From Xanthomonas dyei (GTDB lineage: Bacteria > Pseudomonadota > Gammaproteobacteria > Xanthomonadales > Xanthomonadaceae), in NCBI RefSeq assembly GCF_002939865.1, contig NZ_MDEE01000021.1, positions 1 to 64,000 of the forward strand: 64,000 bases of DNA, in the 5' to 3' direction. The position numbers and the translations under genes were made by a program. A model generated the notes under the pieces. It was not told the DNA's origin and did not search any database. It saw nothing but the letters and a program-made list of their open reading frames with translations. The stretch's first letter is position 1. Every line of letters begins with the position of its first letter. Below are positions 25,106 through 34,317 of the stretch, one piece after another.

Positions 25106-26143
25106 TTACGGTGCCACGCATTCCTCGTCCTTGCCGCGCAGTTTTTGCCAGCGCGACCGTTGTTCCAGGCAGCGCTGATAGGCCTGCTGCTTTGCCGACG
25201 CGGCCTGGTCGGCGGCGTTACGCGTGGCACTGCTGCGCGCGGCCTGCAGCTGCGCGATCTTGGCGCGGATCTGCGGCATCACGGCCATCGCCGCGCGTTC
25301 GCCTTCCAGGATGGCGACACTGCGCTGATTGAAATCGGCCGAGCCGATATCGTTGACCTTGGGGCGCACCACCACATCTGCACGCTTTAGCTCGGCTTCG
25401 CCAAGACGCTGCCCCATGATCGAGATCGACTGGTTCACCGTGCCCAGCAGATCGCCCGGATTCTTGCCGCTGGCCTTGCTGGAAATATCCACCGCCACCA
25501 CGAATTCGGCGCCGAGCTGACGCGCCGCATCCACTGGCACCGGGCTGACCACGCCGCCGTCCACGAAATGGTACTTGCCGATGGTTACCGGCTCGAACAC
25601 GCCGGGAATGCTGCTGGACGCGCGCACCGCCTGGCCGGCGTTACCGCGCACGAACACGGTGCGCTCGCCGTCTTCCAGGCGCGTGGCCACCACCGCAAAC
25701 GGCTTGCGCAACTTCTCGATGGGCTTGCCGCCGAGCTGCTCGTTGACGTAGTCCTGCAGCTTCTGGCCCTGCACCAGGCCACCGGAAAACAGCCGCACAT
25801 CGCGGATGCTGGTCTGGTCGAGCGCTACCGCTTTTTCCTGCATTTCGAACGCGTCCATGCCGCTGGCATACAGCGCGCCGACCACGCTGCCGGCGCTGGT
25901 ACCGGACACCACCACAGGCGCAAACCCGTTGGCTTCGAGCATCTTGATCACGCCGATATGCGCAAAGCCTTTGACTGCGCCGCCGCCAAGCGCGATGCCG
26001 ATCTTCACCGGTTTGGCCGCAGCGGCCGAAGGCGCCTGCACCACCGGCGCCGGCGTTGCCGGGCGCGGCTCGCCACCGCAGGCCGAGAGCAGACCGAGCA
26101 TGGACAACAGGGTAAGCGAGCGGGGGCGGCGGAGCGCGGTCAT
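25106..26143 (-). CDS. Patatin-like phospholipase, lipoprotein
   Basis: The 345-residue protein has a lipoprotein signal (lipobox LLSAC, Cys22) and a patatin domain (about 45-265). The oxyanion motif GGGAVKG, nucleophile GTSAGS (Ser83) and DGG dyad partner in YHFVDGGVVSPVP are all present, so the enzyme should be active as a lipid acyl hydrolase. A C-terminal helical, Ala/Gln/Arg-rich tail (about 280-345) ends the protein. It resembles RssA/NTE-type patatins, here anchored in the envelope. The start at 26143 gives the intact lipoprotein signal; longer starts would bury it. Confidence 0.87.
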   Translation of the reverse strand: MTALRRPRSLTLLSMLGLLSACGGEPRPATPAPVVQAPSAAAAKPVKIGIALGGGAVKGFAHIGVIKMLEANGFAPVVVSGTSAGSVVGALYASGMDAFEMQEKAVALDQTSIRDVRLFSGGLVQGQKLQDYVNEQLGGKPIEKLRKPFAVVATRLEDGERTVFVRGNAGQAVRASSSIPGVFEPVTIGKYHFVDGGVVSPVPVDAARQLGAEFVVAVDISSKASGKNPGDLLGTVNQSISIMGQRLGEAELKRADVVVRPKVNDIGSADFNQRSVAILEGERAAMAVMPQIRAKIAQLQAARSSATRNAADQAASAKQQAYQRCLEQRSRWQKLRGKDEECVAP

Positions 26144-26489
26144 GGGGAAAACGTCGATGGGAAAGGCGAGGGAGAATACACGCGTGCCGTCACGGTCGCT
26201 GCTGTGCTGCGGGGTGGTCGATGGTGGAGGTGATCGAGAACTTGCACAGGCTGTTGGTGGTGCAAGCCTCTGCTGCACTTTCTATTGGCGGGAAAACGCT
26301 GGCGCGCAGCGCCGGATGAGGGTGCGCGAAACCTGGTGTCCTGCCATTGCAGGTGTGGCTTCGCGTCGTCCCCTCACCCCCCCTTCTCCCGCACGATGGA
26401 GAGGGGCTAGTGCGCGTGCGATGGCGACGTTCCTACGCCGGAGTGCGACATCCCGATTCCCCGGAGCAACGTCCCGACTTGCGCGCGAC

Positions 26490-26520
26490 GTCCCTTTCTC
26501 CCGCGTGCGGGGGAAGGGAC
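26490..26520. repeat. CCTTTCTCCCGC hairpin repeat
   Basis: GTCCCTTTCTCCCGC and GCGGGGGAAGGGAC form an inverted repeat with one bulge, preceding ACGTAGGGCGGATGGGGG. It belongs with the repeats at 12344, 12656 and 14668. The gap 26144-26704 otherwise shows no gene. Confidence 0.5.
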
Positions 26521-26704
26521 ACGTAGGGCGGATGGGGGGAATCGCCGGCAGTCGATCAAGACAGGCGTGCTCCCGAAGCGCGCCGGACCTGGACCTACCG
26601 CAGTGGGGCGTCTCCGGCATGTATGCGGCGCTCCACACCAGCCACCACACTGGCCTGGCCGCAAAAAAGCCGCGAACATCGACACGGCCTCGCCGCGCCA
26701 ACCA

Positions 26705-27724
26705 TCAAAACCGGTTATCGCCATCCAGCAGCCGTCCCAGGCCGCCGAGCACCGAGCCTTCGCCGCGTTGCTGGCCGCCGGCTTGCGGGGCGGCCTGCAG
26801 CATGCGCCCGGCCATGCGCGAGAACGGCAGCGATTGCAGCCACACCTTGCCGGGGCCGGTGAGGGTGGCCAGGAACACGCCTTCGCCGCCGAAGAACATG
26901 CTCTTCAATCCGGCCACGCGACGCACGTCCATGTCCACGCCGGCGTGATAGGCGACCACGCAGCCGGTGTCCACGTCGATGCGCTCGCCGGGGCCGAGGT
27001 CGCGTTCGACCACGGTGCCGCCGGCGTGCACGAACACCCAGCCGTCGCCTTCGAGTTTCTGCATGATGAAGCCCTCGCCGCCGAACAAGCCGGTGAGGAT
27101 TTTCTTCTGGAAGGCGATGCCCAACGACACGCCGCGCGCGCCGGCCAGGAAGCTGTCTTTCTGGCAGATCAGGCGCCCGCCGTGCTCGGACAGGCGCAGC
27201 GCCAGCACCGTGCCGGGGTAGGGCGCGGCGAAGGCCACCTTGGCCTTGCCGCTGCCGGTATGGGTGAACACGGTAGTGAACATGCTTTCGCCGGTGACCA
27301 CGCGTTTGCCGGCGGAAAGCAATTTGCCCATCAGCCCGCCGCTGCTGCCGCCCTGACCATCATGCGAGCCGTCGCCGAACACGGTGTCCATCTGTACCGC
27401 CGCATCCTTGTACATCAGCGCGCCGGCTTCGGCGATGGCGCTCTCGCCCGGGTCCAGTTCCACTTCGACAAACTGCATGTCGTTGCCGACGATGCGGTAG
27501 TCGATCTCATCGGCGCGCCCGGCGCTGGCGATGCTGCCAAGCGGTGGCGGTGCGCTGCCAGCGCCCTGCAGGTCGACCAGCTGACGGGCCGGCGTCCAGC
27601 CATCGAGTCCATCGCGCCAGGCCAGCGCATCGGGTTGGCGCTGGGCATACGCGCGGGCGCTGGCATCGTCGAGCGGGCCGATACGGTCGGCCTGTCCGGG
27701 AATATGGAAATACCACTGGGCCAT
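26705..27724 (-). CDS. AIM24/TIGR00266 family protein with N-terminal GYF-like domain
   Basis: The 339-residue protein begins with a GYF_2-type domain (residues 1-50, MAQWYFHIPGQADRIGPL, with the W-Y-F start and a GWTPA turn) joined by a Gly/Ser/Pro linker to an AIM24 domain (about 75-300), recognised by MQFVEVELDPGESAIAEAGAL, KRVVTGESMFTTVFT, and GPGERIDVDTGCVVAYH. The function of AIM24 proteins in bacteria is unknown; they form a beta-prism-like fold. A glycine-rich insert follows FGDGSHDGQGG. The gene is alone. Confidence 0.82.
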   Translation of the reverse strand: MAQWYFHIPGQADRIGPLDDASARAYAQRQPDALAWRDGLDGWTPARQLVDLQGAGSAPPPLGSIASAGRADEIDYRIVGNDMQFVEVELDPGESAIAEAGALMYKDAAVQMDTVFGDGSHDGQGGSSGGLMGKLLSAGKRVVTGESMFTTVFTHTGSGKAKVAFAAPYPGTVLALRLSEHGGRLICQKDSFLAGARGVSLGIAFQKKILTGLFGGEGFIMQKLEGDGWVFVHAGGTVVERDLGPGERIDVDTGCVVAYHAGVDMDVRRVAGLKSMFFGGEGVFLATLTGPGKVWLQSLPFSRMAGRMLQAAPQAGGQQRGEGSVLGGLGRLLDGDNRF

Positions 27725-27979
27725 CGGGACGACTCCTGTCGGTGTGTGCGGCGAGTCTAGCCGCAGCAACGGCCACCGCGTCCCGTGTCCAAGGTCATGC
27801 CGTGCAAGGCGGTCAGGCGGGGTTGCGGCCGCTAGACACCCCACGCGTGCCATCGGGCCGGCATGCTGCCGAGGCGGTCGTGGTCAGGCGGTTGCGCTGA
27901 AGTAGGCCGCAGTAGCGAGCGCTTGCATCCGGAAACGGCGTCACGTTGACTGCAGCATTGGCGCCGCCGGCTTAGAGCA

Positions 27980-28115
27980 GCTCCCAAAACGACTGTGCTC
28001 ACTTACCGCCAAGCGGGCGCGGCCGGTGCTCGGTGCGGCATGGTCCACGCGTCCACTCCGGTGCTGAGTGTGCCGCCCGCACCTACCCGGCGACAGCTCG
28101 CCACGTTGTGTCAGC
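27980..28115 (+). repeat. MITE-like ~130-bp dispersed element, copy 2
   Basis: This copy shares CTGTGCTCACTTACCGCCAA, GCGGGCGCGGCCGGTGCTCG and GTGCGGCATGGTCCACGCGT with copy 1 but has a worn 3' end (GTTGTGTCAGC). It ends 5 bp before the stop of the ABC ATPase gene. The rest of the gap 27725-27979 is empty. Confidence 0.65.
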
Positions 28116-28120
28116 CGCGC

Positions 28121-28957
28121 TTATTCCCCCACCGTCGCCCAATAGCGCTCGCCATCGCGGTGCACACGCACCGGGCCGTCGAACGCTGCCGACAGGCTGG
28201 CATCGGTCAGCAGCGCATCGCGCGGACCATCGGCGATCACCGTGCCGGCGCGCAGCAGAATCACCCGCGCAATTTCCGGCACGATCTCTTCGATGTGATG
28301 GGTCACAAGCACCAGCGTGATGCCTTGCCGTGCAAGGTCGCGCAAGGTGTCGAGCAGGTGCTGGCGCGCCACCAGGTCCAGGCCGGTGGACGGCTCGTCC
28401 AGCAACAGCGCCTGCGGGCGGTTGACCAGGGCGCGTGCGATCAGCACGCGGCGGGTCTCGCCGGCCGACAACTCGGCAAACGGTCGATCCAGCAACGGCA
28501 AGGCGCGCGCCAGCGCCAAGGCCTCACGTGCCCGCGCGCGCATGTCGTCGCTGACCTCGTGATGCGGCGGCACCACGTAGCTGGCGAAGAAGCCGGACAG
28601 CACCGCGCTTTCCACATCCAGCCCCGGCATGTCGGCCAGGTTGACGCTCAGATCGCCGCTGACGATCCCCAGCTGCGAGCGCAATCGCTCCACCTGCCAG
28701 CGCGCCTGTCCCAGCACCTTCACCGCGGGCTGGCCATCGCCACGCGCCAACGGATACAGCTCGCGCGTGATGAGCTTGATGAACGAGGATTTGCCGCAGC
28801 CGTTGGGGCCGAGGATGGCGGTGTGCTGGCCAAGCGCAATGCGCAAACGCAACGCGTGCAACACACGGACCTGGCCGCGCATCACACTTGCCTGGTCGAG
28901 TTCGATCAGCGCAGGCGCATCGGCAAAGGTATCGGCAACATCGGTGGAAACAGTCAT
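28121..28957 (-). CDS. ABC transporter ATP-binding protein, no permease nearby
   Basis: The 278-residue ATPase has Walker A GPNGCGKSS (about 50-58), a Q-loop region, signature ELSAGETRR, Walker B ALLLDEPSTGLD and H-loop VTHHIEE. The mild signature change (LSAGE for LSGGQ) occurs in ModF/YlmA-like ATPases. No membrane or binding subunit is adjacent, so the partner is unknown or the protein acts alone, for example on RNA or ribosomes. The start at 28957 is the first ATG of the conserved region; it is divergent from the desaturase gene. Confidence 0.87.
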   Translation of the reverse strand: MTVSTDVADTFADAPALIELDQASVMRGQVRVLHALRLRIALGQHTAILGPNGCGKSSFIKLITRELYPLARGDGQPAVKVLGQARWQVERLRSQLGIVSGDLSVNLADMPGLDVESAVLSGFFASYVVPPHHEVSDDMRARAREALALARALPLLDRPFAELSAGETRRVLIARALVNRPQALLLDEPSTGLDLVARQHLLDTLRDLARQGITLVLVTHHIEEIVPEIARVILLRAGTVIADGPRDALLTDASLSAAFDGPVRVHRDGERYWATVGE

Positions 28958-29095
28958 ACGCAAGACATCAGGCAGCGGGAGAAGAGCAGGAGTGAACCGC
29001 TTTAGAAAAGCAGGCATCACCCTACGCATCCGAAGGGTGAAGTTTGCCGCGATCGCCCCCATCATGTCTGCATCGACCAACGAGAAACCGCTGCC

Positions 29096-30313
29096 GTGGA
29101 ACTGCCGATGCTGTCCGATCCGATCATCGACTTCCTGACCGCCGGCATGGCCGGGCTGGGTGTGTGGGGCATGCTGGCAGTACTGCTGGTGTTCACCCAG
29201 CTCACCATCTTTGCGGTGACCTTGTACCTGCATCGCAGCCAGGCGCACCGCGGCGTGGATTTCCATCCGGTGGTGGCGCACTTCTTCCGCTTCTGGACCT
29301 GGCTCACCACCTCGATGATTACCCGCGAATGGGTAGCCATCCATCGCAAGCACCACGCCAAGGTCGAAACCGAGGACGACCCGCACAGCCCGCAGATCAA
29401 GGGCATCAAGCAGGTGTTCTGGCGCGGCGTGGAGCTGTACCGCGAGGCGCGCACGCAACGCGCCGACATCGAGCAGTACGGCAAGGGCGCGCCCAGCGAC
29501 TGGATCGAGCGGCATCTGTACACCCCGCACGCCAATGCTGGCCCGATCGCGCTGCTGGTGCTCAACGGCGTGTTGTTTGGCTTGCCCGGCATTGCGCTAT
29601 GGGCGATCCAGATGGCGTGGATTCCGTTCTGGGCGGCGGGTGTGGTCAATGGCCTGGGCCATTGGTGGGGGTATCGCAATTTCGAATCCGCCGACACCTC
29701 CACCAACCTCACCCCGTGGGCGCTGTGGATCGGTGGCGAAGAACTGCACAACAACCATCACGCGTTTCCGAGTTCGGCACGGTTTTCGATGCGGCGTTGG
29801 GAACTGGATATCGGCTGGATCGCGATTCGTGGGTTGCAGGCCATGGGGCTGGCCAAGGTGCTGCGTGTTGCCCCGTCGCTGGATATCCGCCCCAATATCG
29901 CCGTGCCCGATGCCGATACGCTGAAAGCGCTGTTGTCGCATCGCTTCCAGGCCATGACCGATTACCAGCGCAACGTGCTCAAGCCGGCCTTGCGCGAGGA
30001 AGCCGCCGCCACCGGCGCCAAGCTGCGCGAGTTGTTGCCGCGGCGTTTGCGCAAGGGCCTGGTCGATGACGGGCGCTGGCTCAAGCCGGATGCGCGCGCG
30101 CAGTTGCAGGCCTGGGTGGCGCAGCGTCCGCGCATGCGCACGTTGGTCGAGTACCGCGCGCGCCTGACCGCGGTGCTGGAAGCGCGTAGCCATGATGCGT
30201 CCGAGCGTCTCAAGCAGTTGCAGCAGTGGTGCCATGAGGCCGAAGCCAGTGGCAACGCCGCGCTGCAGGCATACGCGGCGCGGCTCAAGGGTTATGCGCT
30301 GAGTGGCGCGTAA
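29096..30313 (+). CDS. Membrane fatty-acid desaturase
   Basis: The 405-residue protein has four hydrophobic stretches and the three His boxes of acyl-lipid/acyl-CoA desaturases: HRSQAH, HRKHH and HNNHH, which bind the di-iron centre. It should introduce a double bond into membrane fatty acids. GTG at 29096 with GAGAAA upstream is preferred; ATG at 29108 is the alternative. The last 150 residues are helical and charged. Its stop lies inside the next gene, which starts at 30303. Confidence 0.88.
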   Translation: MELPMLSDPIIDFLTAGMAGLGVWGMLAVLLVFTQLTIFAVTLYLHRSQAHRGVDFHPVVAHFFRFWTWLTTSMITREWVAIHRKHHAKVETEDDPHSPQIKGIKQVFWRGVELYREARTQRADIEQYGKGAPSDWIERHLYTPHANAGPIALLVLNGVLFGLPGIALWAIQMAWIPFWAAGVVNGLGHWWGYRNFESADTSTNLTPWALWIGGEELHNNHHAFPSSARFSMRRWELDIGWIAIRGLQAMGLAKVLRVAPSLDIRPNIAVPDADTLKALLSHRFQAMTDYQRNVLKPALREEAAATGAKLRELLPRRLRKGLVDDGRWLKPDARAQLQAWVAQRPRMRTLVEYRARLTAVLEARSHDASERLKQLQQWCHEAEASGNAALQAYAARLKGYALSGA

Positions 30314-30698
30314 GCGTAGCGGCACGCGTGCTGCGGTGGGCGCACGCGGCTGGAAACGTTCGGTGACGCGCGCGTTGCTGATGGTCTGCATCGTCTGTGC
30401 GTGCGCGTCTGCGGCGCACGCACAGGTGCAGGACAGCCAGGACTATCTCAAACGCATGGACACCGATGGCGATGGCCGTGTCAGCCGCGATGAATATCTT
30501 GCCTGGATGAGCTACGCCTTCGATCAGCGCGATGTCGATCACGACGGTGTGCTGCAAGGCGACGAACTGCCGGGCCGGCGCGGCAAGCCGATCACCCGCG
30601 CTGCGCATCGCGCCAGCTTGATCGAGCGCTTCGCACGCCAGGACGCTAACGGCGATGGCACTCTGAGCGCGCGCGAACTGCTGGCGCCGCCGCGCTGA
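30303..30698 (+). CDS. Periplasmic EF-hand calcium-binding protein
   Basis: The 131-residue protein has a signal peptide (hydrophobic 22-40, AHA end) and three EF-hand loops: DTDGDGRVSRDE (53-64), DVDHDGVLQGDE (77-88) and DANGDGTLSARE (114-125), each with acidic residues at positions 1, 3, 5 and 12, so all may bind calcium. The GTG start at 30303 overlaps the desaturase by 11 bp, suggesting coupled translation. Its role is unknown; small EF-hand proteins buffer or sense calcium in the periplasm. Confidence 0.85.
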   Translation: MARKRSGTRAAVGARGWKRSVTRALLMVCIVCACASAAHAQVQDSQDYLKRMDTDGDGRVSRDEYLAWMSYAFDQRDVDHDGVLQGDELPGRRGKPITRAAHRASLIERFARQDANGDGTLSARELLAPPR

Positions 30699-30746
30699 TG
30701 CGCACCTTCGCGCGTGTCTGACGTCGCGTTCGGCAAGCTCGCGCGC

Positions 30747-31484
30747 ATGTTCACTCTCGACCAGGTCAGCCGCCGCTACGGCCAGGCCATTGCACTCGAC
30801 ACGGTCACGCTGGGCTTTGCCAGCGGCGTTACGACGGCGTTGATCGGCCCCAGCGGCGCCGGCAAGTCCACCGTGTTGCGCATGCTGGTGGGGCTGGAAT
30901 GGCCTGACAGCGGCACGGTCGCCTTCGACGGCATGCCGCTGCAACGCGCCAGCCTGCAGGCGCAACGCCAACGCATTGGCTACGTCATCCAGGAAGGTGG
31001 GCTGTTTCCCCACCTGGACGCGCGCAGCAATGTGGTGCTGCTGGCGCAGACCCTGGGCTGGACGCGACAACGCATCGATGCGCGCTTGGATAGCCTGTGC
31101 ACGTTGTGCCAATTGCCGCCGCAGTTGCTGGCGCGCTATCCGGCCGAACTCTCCGGTGGGCAGCGCCAACGCGTGGGCTTGATCCGCGCCTTGATGCTGG
31201 ACCCGCCCGCGCTGCTGCTGGACGAACCGCTGGGCGCGCTCGACCCGATCGTGCGTTACGACCTGCAGGCGCAGATGCGCGCGCTGTTTGCGCAGCTCGG
31301 CAAGACCGTGGTGCTGGTCACCCACGATGTCGCCGAAGCGGCGTATCTGGCCGACACCCTGGTGCTGATGCGCGCTGGCCGCGTGGTGCAGCAGGGCAGT
31401 GCACGCGAGCTGCTTGAGCAGCCGGCCGACGCGTTCGTGCAGCGATTTCTCACCGCACAACGCAGCATCGGCGACACCGCATGA
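30747..31484 (+). CDS. OpuC/ProV-like osmoprotectant ABC transporter ATP-binding protein
   Basis: The 245-residue ATPase (from ATG at 30747; GTG at 30714 would add 11 residues) has Walker A GPSGAGKST, signature ELSGGQRQR, Walker B ALLLDEPLGALDP, and H-loop VTHDVAEA. The phrase RQRIGYVIQEGGLFPHLDA is typical of the OpuC/ProV quaternary-amine group. It lacks the C-terminal CBS pair of ProV. It overlaps the next gene by 4 bp (ATGA). Together they form a two-gene importer for glycine betaine or a similar compatible solute; the ligand is not proven. Confidence 0.9.
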   Translation: MFTLDQVSRRYGQAIALDTVTLGFASGVTTALIGPSGAGKSTVLRMLVGLEWPDSGTVAFDGMPLQRASLQAQRQRIGYVIQEGGLFPHLDARSNVVLLAQTLGWTRQRIDARLDSLCTLCQLPPQLLARYPAELSGGQRQRVGLIRALMLDPPALLLDEPLGALDPIVRYDLQAQMRALFAQLGKTVVLVTHDVAEAAYLADTLVLMRAGRVVQQGSARELLEQPADAFVQRFLTAQRSIGDTA

Positions 31485-32953
31485 TGGCGCGCATGTTTGC
31501 GGCAATGCTGCTGCTGATCTGCAACCTTGGCGCGCAGGCCGCGCCGGTGACGGTCGGCTCGAAGAACTTCACCGAGGCAGTGATCCTGGGCGAAATCGCC
31601 ACTGCGGCCGGTCGGCGCGATGGTGTGGACGTACAACACCGCGCCCAGCTCGGCGGCACGCGCATCCTGTGGCGCGCGCTGGAAACCGGCCAGATCGATG
31701 CCTATGCCGAATACACCGGCACCCTGGCACAGGAACTGCTGCAGTTGCCCAAGGCCAGCCATGCCGAGCTACGCGCCGCGCTGGACGCACGCGGTCTGGC
31801 GATGACCGAGTCGCTGGGGTTTCAGGACACCTATGCGTTTGGCATGCGTCGTGCGCGTGCGCAGGCGCTGGGCATCGCATCGCTCTCGGATCTGGCCCGC
31901 CACCCGGCACTGAAGATCGGTTTGAGCAATGAATTCATGCAGCGCGCCGACGGCTGGCCCGGCGTGCGTGCGGCCTACGGCTTGCCGCAAACCGCCACCG
32001 GGCTGGATCACGATCTGGCCTATCGCGCGCTGCAAAGCGGGGCGATCGAGGTCACCGATCTATACAGCACCGATGCGGAGATTCCGTATTACCAGCTGCA
32101 GGTGCTGCGCGACGACCGCCAGTACTTCCCGGAGTACCAGGCGGTATTTCTGTATCGCAAGGATCTGGCGCAGCGCGCACCGGCAATGCTCAAGGCTTTG
32201 CAAGGTCTGCAGGGACGGATCGACGAAGCCACCATGCAGCGGCTCAATGCGCAGGTGAAATTGGAGCGGCAGTCCGAGGCGGCGGTGGCCGCGCAATGGC
32301 TGGGCGTTGCGGCCACGGCGCAGGCGGACTCGCGCATCGGCCGGTTGCTGCGTCACACCCGCGAGCATCTGGCGCTGGTCGGCATCTCGCTGGGCTTCGC
32401 GTTGCTGATCGCGCTGCCCTTGGGGGTGCTCGCAGCGCGGCGGCCGCGGCTGGGCCAGGTGGTGTTGTCGTTGACCGGTGTGTTGCAGACGCTGCCCTCG
32501 TTGGCTGTGTTCGTCTTCATGATTCCGCTGTTCGGCATCGGCGCAAAGCCGGCAATTGCCGCGTTGTTCCTGTATAGCCTGCTGCCGATCGTGCGCAATA
32601 CCCATGCCGGGCTCACGTCGATTCCGCGCGAGTTACGCCAGACCGCCGAAGCGATCGGGTTGCCGGCCTGGACGCGATTGTGGCGCGTGGAATTGCCGCT
32701 GGCCCGCCGCACCATCGTGGCCGGTATCCAGACCGCTGCGGTCATCAACGTGGGCACCGCCACCTTGGGTGCGCTGATCGGCGCCGGTGGGTATGGCCAG
32801 CCAATTCTCACCGGCATCCGTCTGGACGATATCGGCTTGATTCTGGAAGGCGCGATCCCTGCCGCCGTCCTCGCCCTGCTGGTACAGGCGGCATTCGAAG
32901 GGCTGGAGCGTTGGGCAACCCCACGCGGCCTGCGGCTCAGTCGGCGCGATTGA
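31481..32953 (+). CDS. Fused OpuC-type substrate-binding protein and permease
   Basis: The 490-residue protein joins an N-terminal signal peptide and binding domain (about 20-280; GSKNFTEAVILGEI is the OpuC/ProX group hallmark) to a C-terminal permease (about 290-480) with five or six hydrophobic segments and the EAA-like loop ELRQTAEAIGLPAWTRLWRVELPLARR. The usual order is separate proteins or permease first; here binding domain first, permease last, in one chain. It is coupled to the ATPase by a 4-bp overlap. It should import betaine-type osmoprotectants. Confidence 0.88.
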   Translation: MMARMFAAMLLLICNLGAQAAPVTVGSKNFTEAVILGEIATAAGRRDGVDVQHRAQLGGTRILWRALETGQIDAYAEYTGTLAQELLQLPKASHAELRAALDARGLAMTESLGFQDTYAFGMRRARAQALGIASLSDLARHPALKIGLSNEFMQRADGWPGVRAAYGLPQTATGLDHDLAYRALQSGAIEVTDLYSTDAEIPYYQLQVLRDDRQYFPEYQAVFLYRKDLAQRAPAMLKALQGLQGRIDEATMQRLNAQVKLERQSEAAVAAQWLGVAATAQADSRIGRLLRHTREHLALVGISLGFALLIALPLGVLAARRPRLGQVVLSLTGVLQTLPSLAVFVFMIPLFGIGAKPAIAALFLYSLLPIVRNTHAGLTSIPRELRQTAEAIGLPAWTRLWRVELPLARRTIVAGIQTAAVINVGTATLGALIGAGGYGQPILTGIRLDDIGLILEGAIPAAVLALLVQAAFEGLERWATPRGLRLSRRD

Positions 32954-32981
32954 GCAGCGGACAAATAATCCTCCATGAACT

Positions 32982-33052
32982 CGTAGGTGCGGACCCGGCC
33001 GCGACACCGCCTTACTCGGATCACGCCCCGTCGCGGCCAGGTCCGCTCCTAC
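32982..33052. repeat. REP-like long hairpin GTAGGTGCGG...CCGCTCCTAC
   Basis: GTAGGTGCGGACCCGGCCGC and the reverse complement of its relative at 33030-33052 pair over about 23 bp with two mismatches. It sits between the convergent importer gene and the aminotransferase gene and may block read-through between them. Confidence 0.65.
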
Positions 33053-33070
33053 ATGCGCTGGGGTACCGCG

Positions 33071-34252
33071 TCATTCGCCCGGCAGCGCAGCAATCAAGCG
33101 TAGGAGGGCATCGTCGGCGACACTCAGGTGCGGTGCGATACGTAAACGTCCATGCCGCCGCGTGCAGATCGCCCCCTGCTCGCCGAGCGTCTTTGCCACC
33201 GCATCCAATTGGGTGGCCGGCGGCTGCAGCGCGGTCAGATGCGGCGCATGGCCGGGGGTGCACCAGCTGCCGAGCCCGCGCGCGGATAACGCCGTATCCC
33301 ACTGCGCGGTCAGTGCGCCGAGCGCCGCAGCGATACGCGCGGGTTGCCAGGCCGTCACCTGCTGCAGGGCGGCCGTTGCCATCGCAATCCGCAACGGGTC
33401 GGCAACGCCGCCGGCATCGAACCGCCGTGCACCTGCGCGATACTGCGGCGCCTGCGCCACCGGAAACTCCCAGCTGCTGCCGGCATCCCGGCCGATCCAG
33501 TGTTCTTCGATCGGCACGCCCCGCGTGCGCCACTGCGGCGCCACCCATAGCCAGGCCAGGCCCATCGGCCCCAGCAACCATTTATGGCCGACACTGACCA
33601 CGAACTCCGGCTTCCAGCGCGGCAGGTCGGTCGGCATGACGCCCAGGCTCTGGCTCAGATCCAGCACCAGCGCCGCACCGCGCGCATGCACCGCCGCGCT
33701 GATCCGGTCCAGGTCCAGCTGCCGCCCGTCCAGCCAGTACGCATGCGGCAGGCTGACGATGCGCAGCGCAGGCGTGTGTTCAACCGCCTCCAGCACCGCA
33801 TCGGTCAGCACCGTGCCGGCAGTGGTCGGCACCGCCACAAGGTGTGCACCGACCTCGGTGCAGCGCCGTTGCCAGATCAGCAGGTTGGACGGGAATTGCC
33901 CGTCCAGCAGCAGCACCGCATCGCCGCCATGCAGTGGCAGATTGCGTGCAGCCGTGGCCAGCCCATGCGCGGCCGACGGCAGCAACGCCACCGCATCGAC
34001 ATCGTTGTCGAACAGACCCGCGGCCAAGCGGCGCAGCTGCTCAATGTCGTGCAGCCATGCATCGAACGGCAACTGCCACGGCGTGGCCATCGCATCGACC
34101 GCCTGATGCGCCACGGCCTGCACCGCAGTCAGCAACGGCCCGCGCGAAGCAGCGTCCAGATAGATGACCTCATCGGGTAGCGCAAATGCGCGGTGCCGGT
34201 GTTCCCAGGCGACAGGGGTGGGGAGCGAACTGGGCAGCGAAGACGATGGCAT
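33071..34252 (-). CDS. Class V aminotransferase fold protein, candidate EgtE
   Basis: The 393-residue protein is a PLP enzyme of the class V aminotransferase/cysteine-desulfurase fold. The PLP lysine is in SVGHKWLLGPMG, with LVLDLSQSLG before it (Asp binding the pyridine) and DAASRGPLL near the start. It is divergent from egtB and egtD across 65 bp. EgtE of ergothioneine synthesis is a PLP C-S lyase of this fold that cleaves hercynylcysteine sulfoxide, so this is the natural candidate. A kynureninase- or IscS-type role cannot be excluded. The sequence after GDAVLLLDGQFPSN is ordinary for the family. Confidence 0.75.
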   Translation of the reverse strand: MPSSSLPSSLPTPVAWEHRHRAFALPDEVIYLDAASRGPLLTAVQAVAHQAVDAMATPWQLPFDAWLHDIEQLRRLAAGLFDNDVDAVALLPSAAHGLATAARNLPLHGGDAVLLLDGQFPSNLLIWQRRCTEVGAHLVAVPTTAGTVLTDAVLEAVEHTPALRIVSLPHAYWLDGRQLDLDRISAAVHARGAALVLDLSQSLGVMPTDLPRWKPEFVVSVGHKWLLGPMGLAWLWVAPQWRTRGVPIEEHWIGRDAGSSWEFPVAQAPQYRAGARRFDAGGVADPLRIAMATAALQQVTAWQPARIAAALGALTAQWDTALSARGLGSWCTPGHAPHLTALQPPATQLDAVAKTLGEQGAICTRRHGRLRIAPHLSVADDALLRLIAALPGE

Positions 34253-34317
34253 GCCAACAGCTTACCGCTGGCTGCCATGCCGCCGACACGGCGCGTTCAC
34301 GGACGCTCCCCAAGCAT

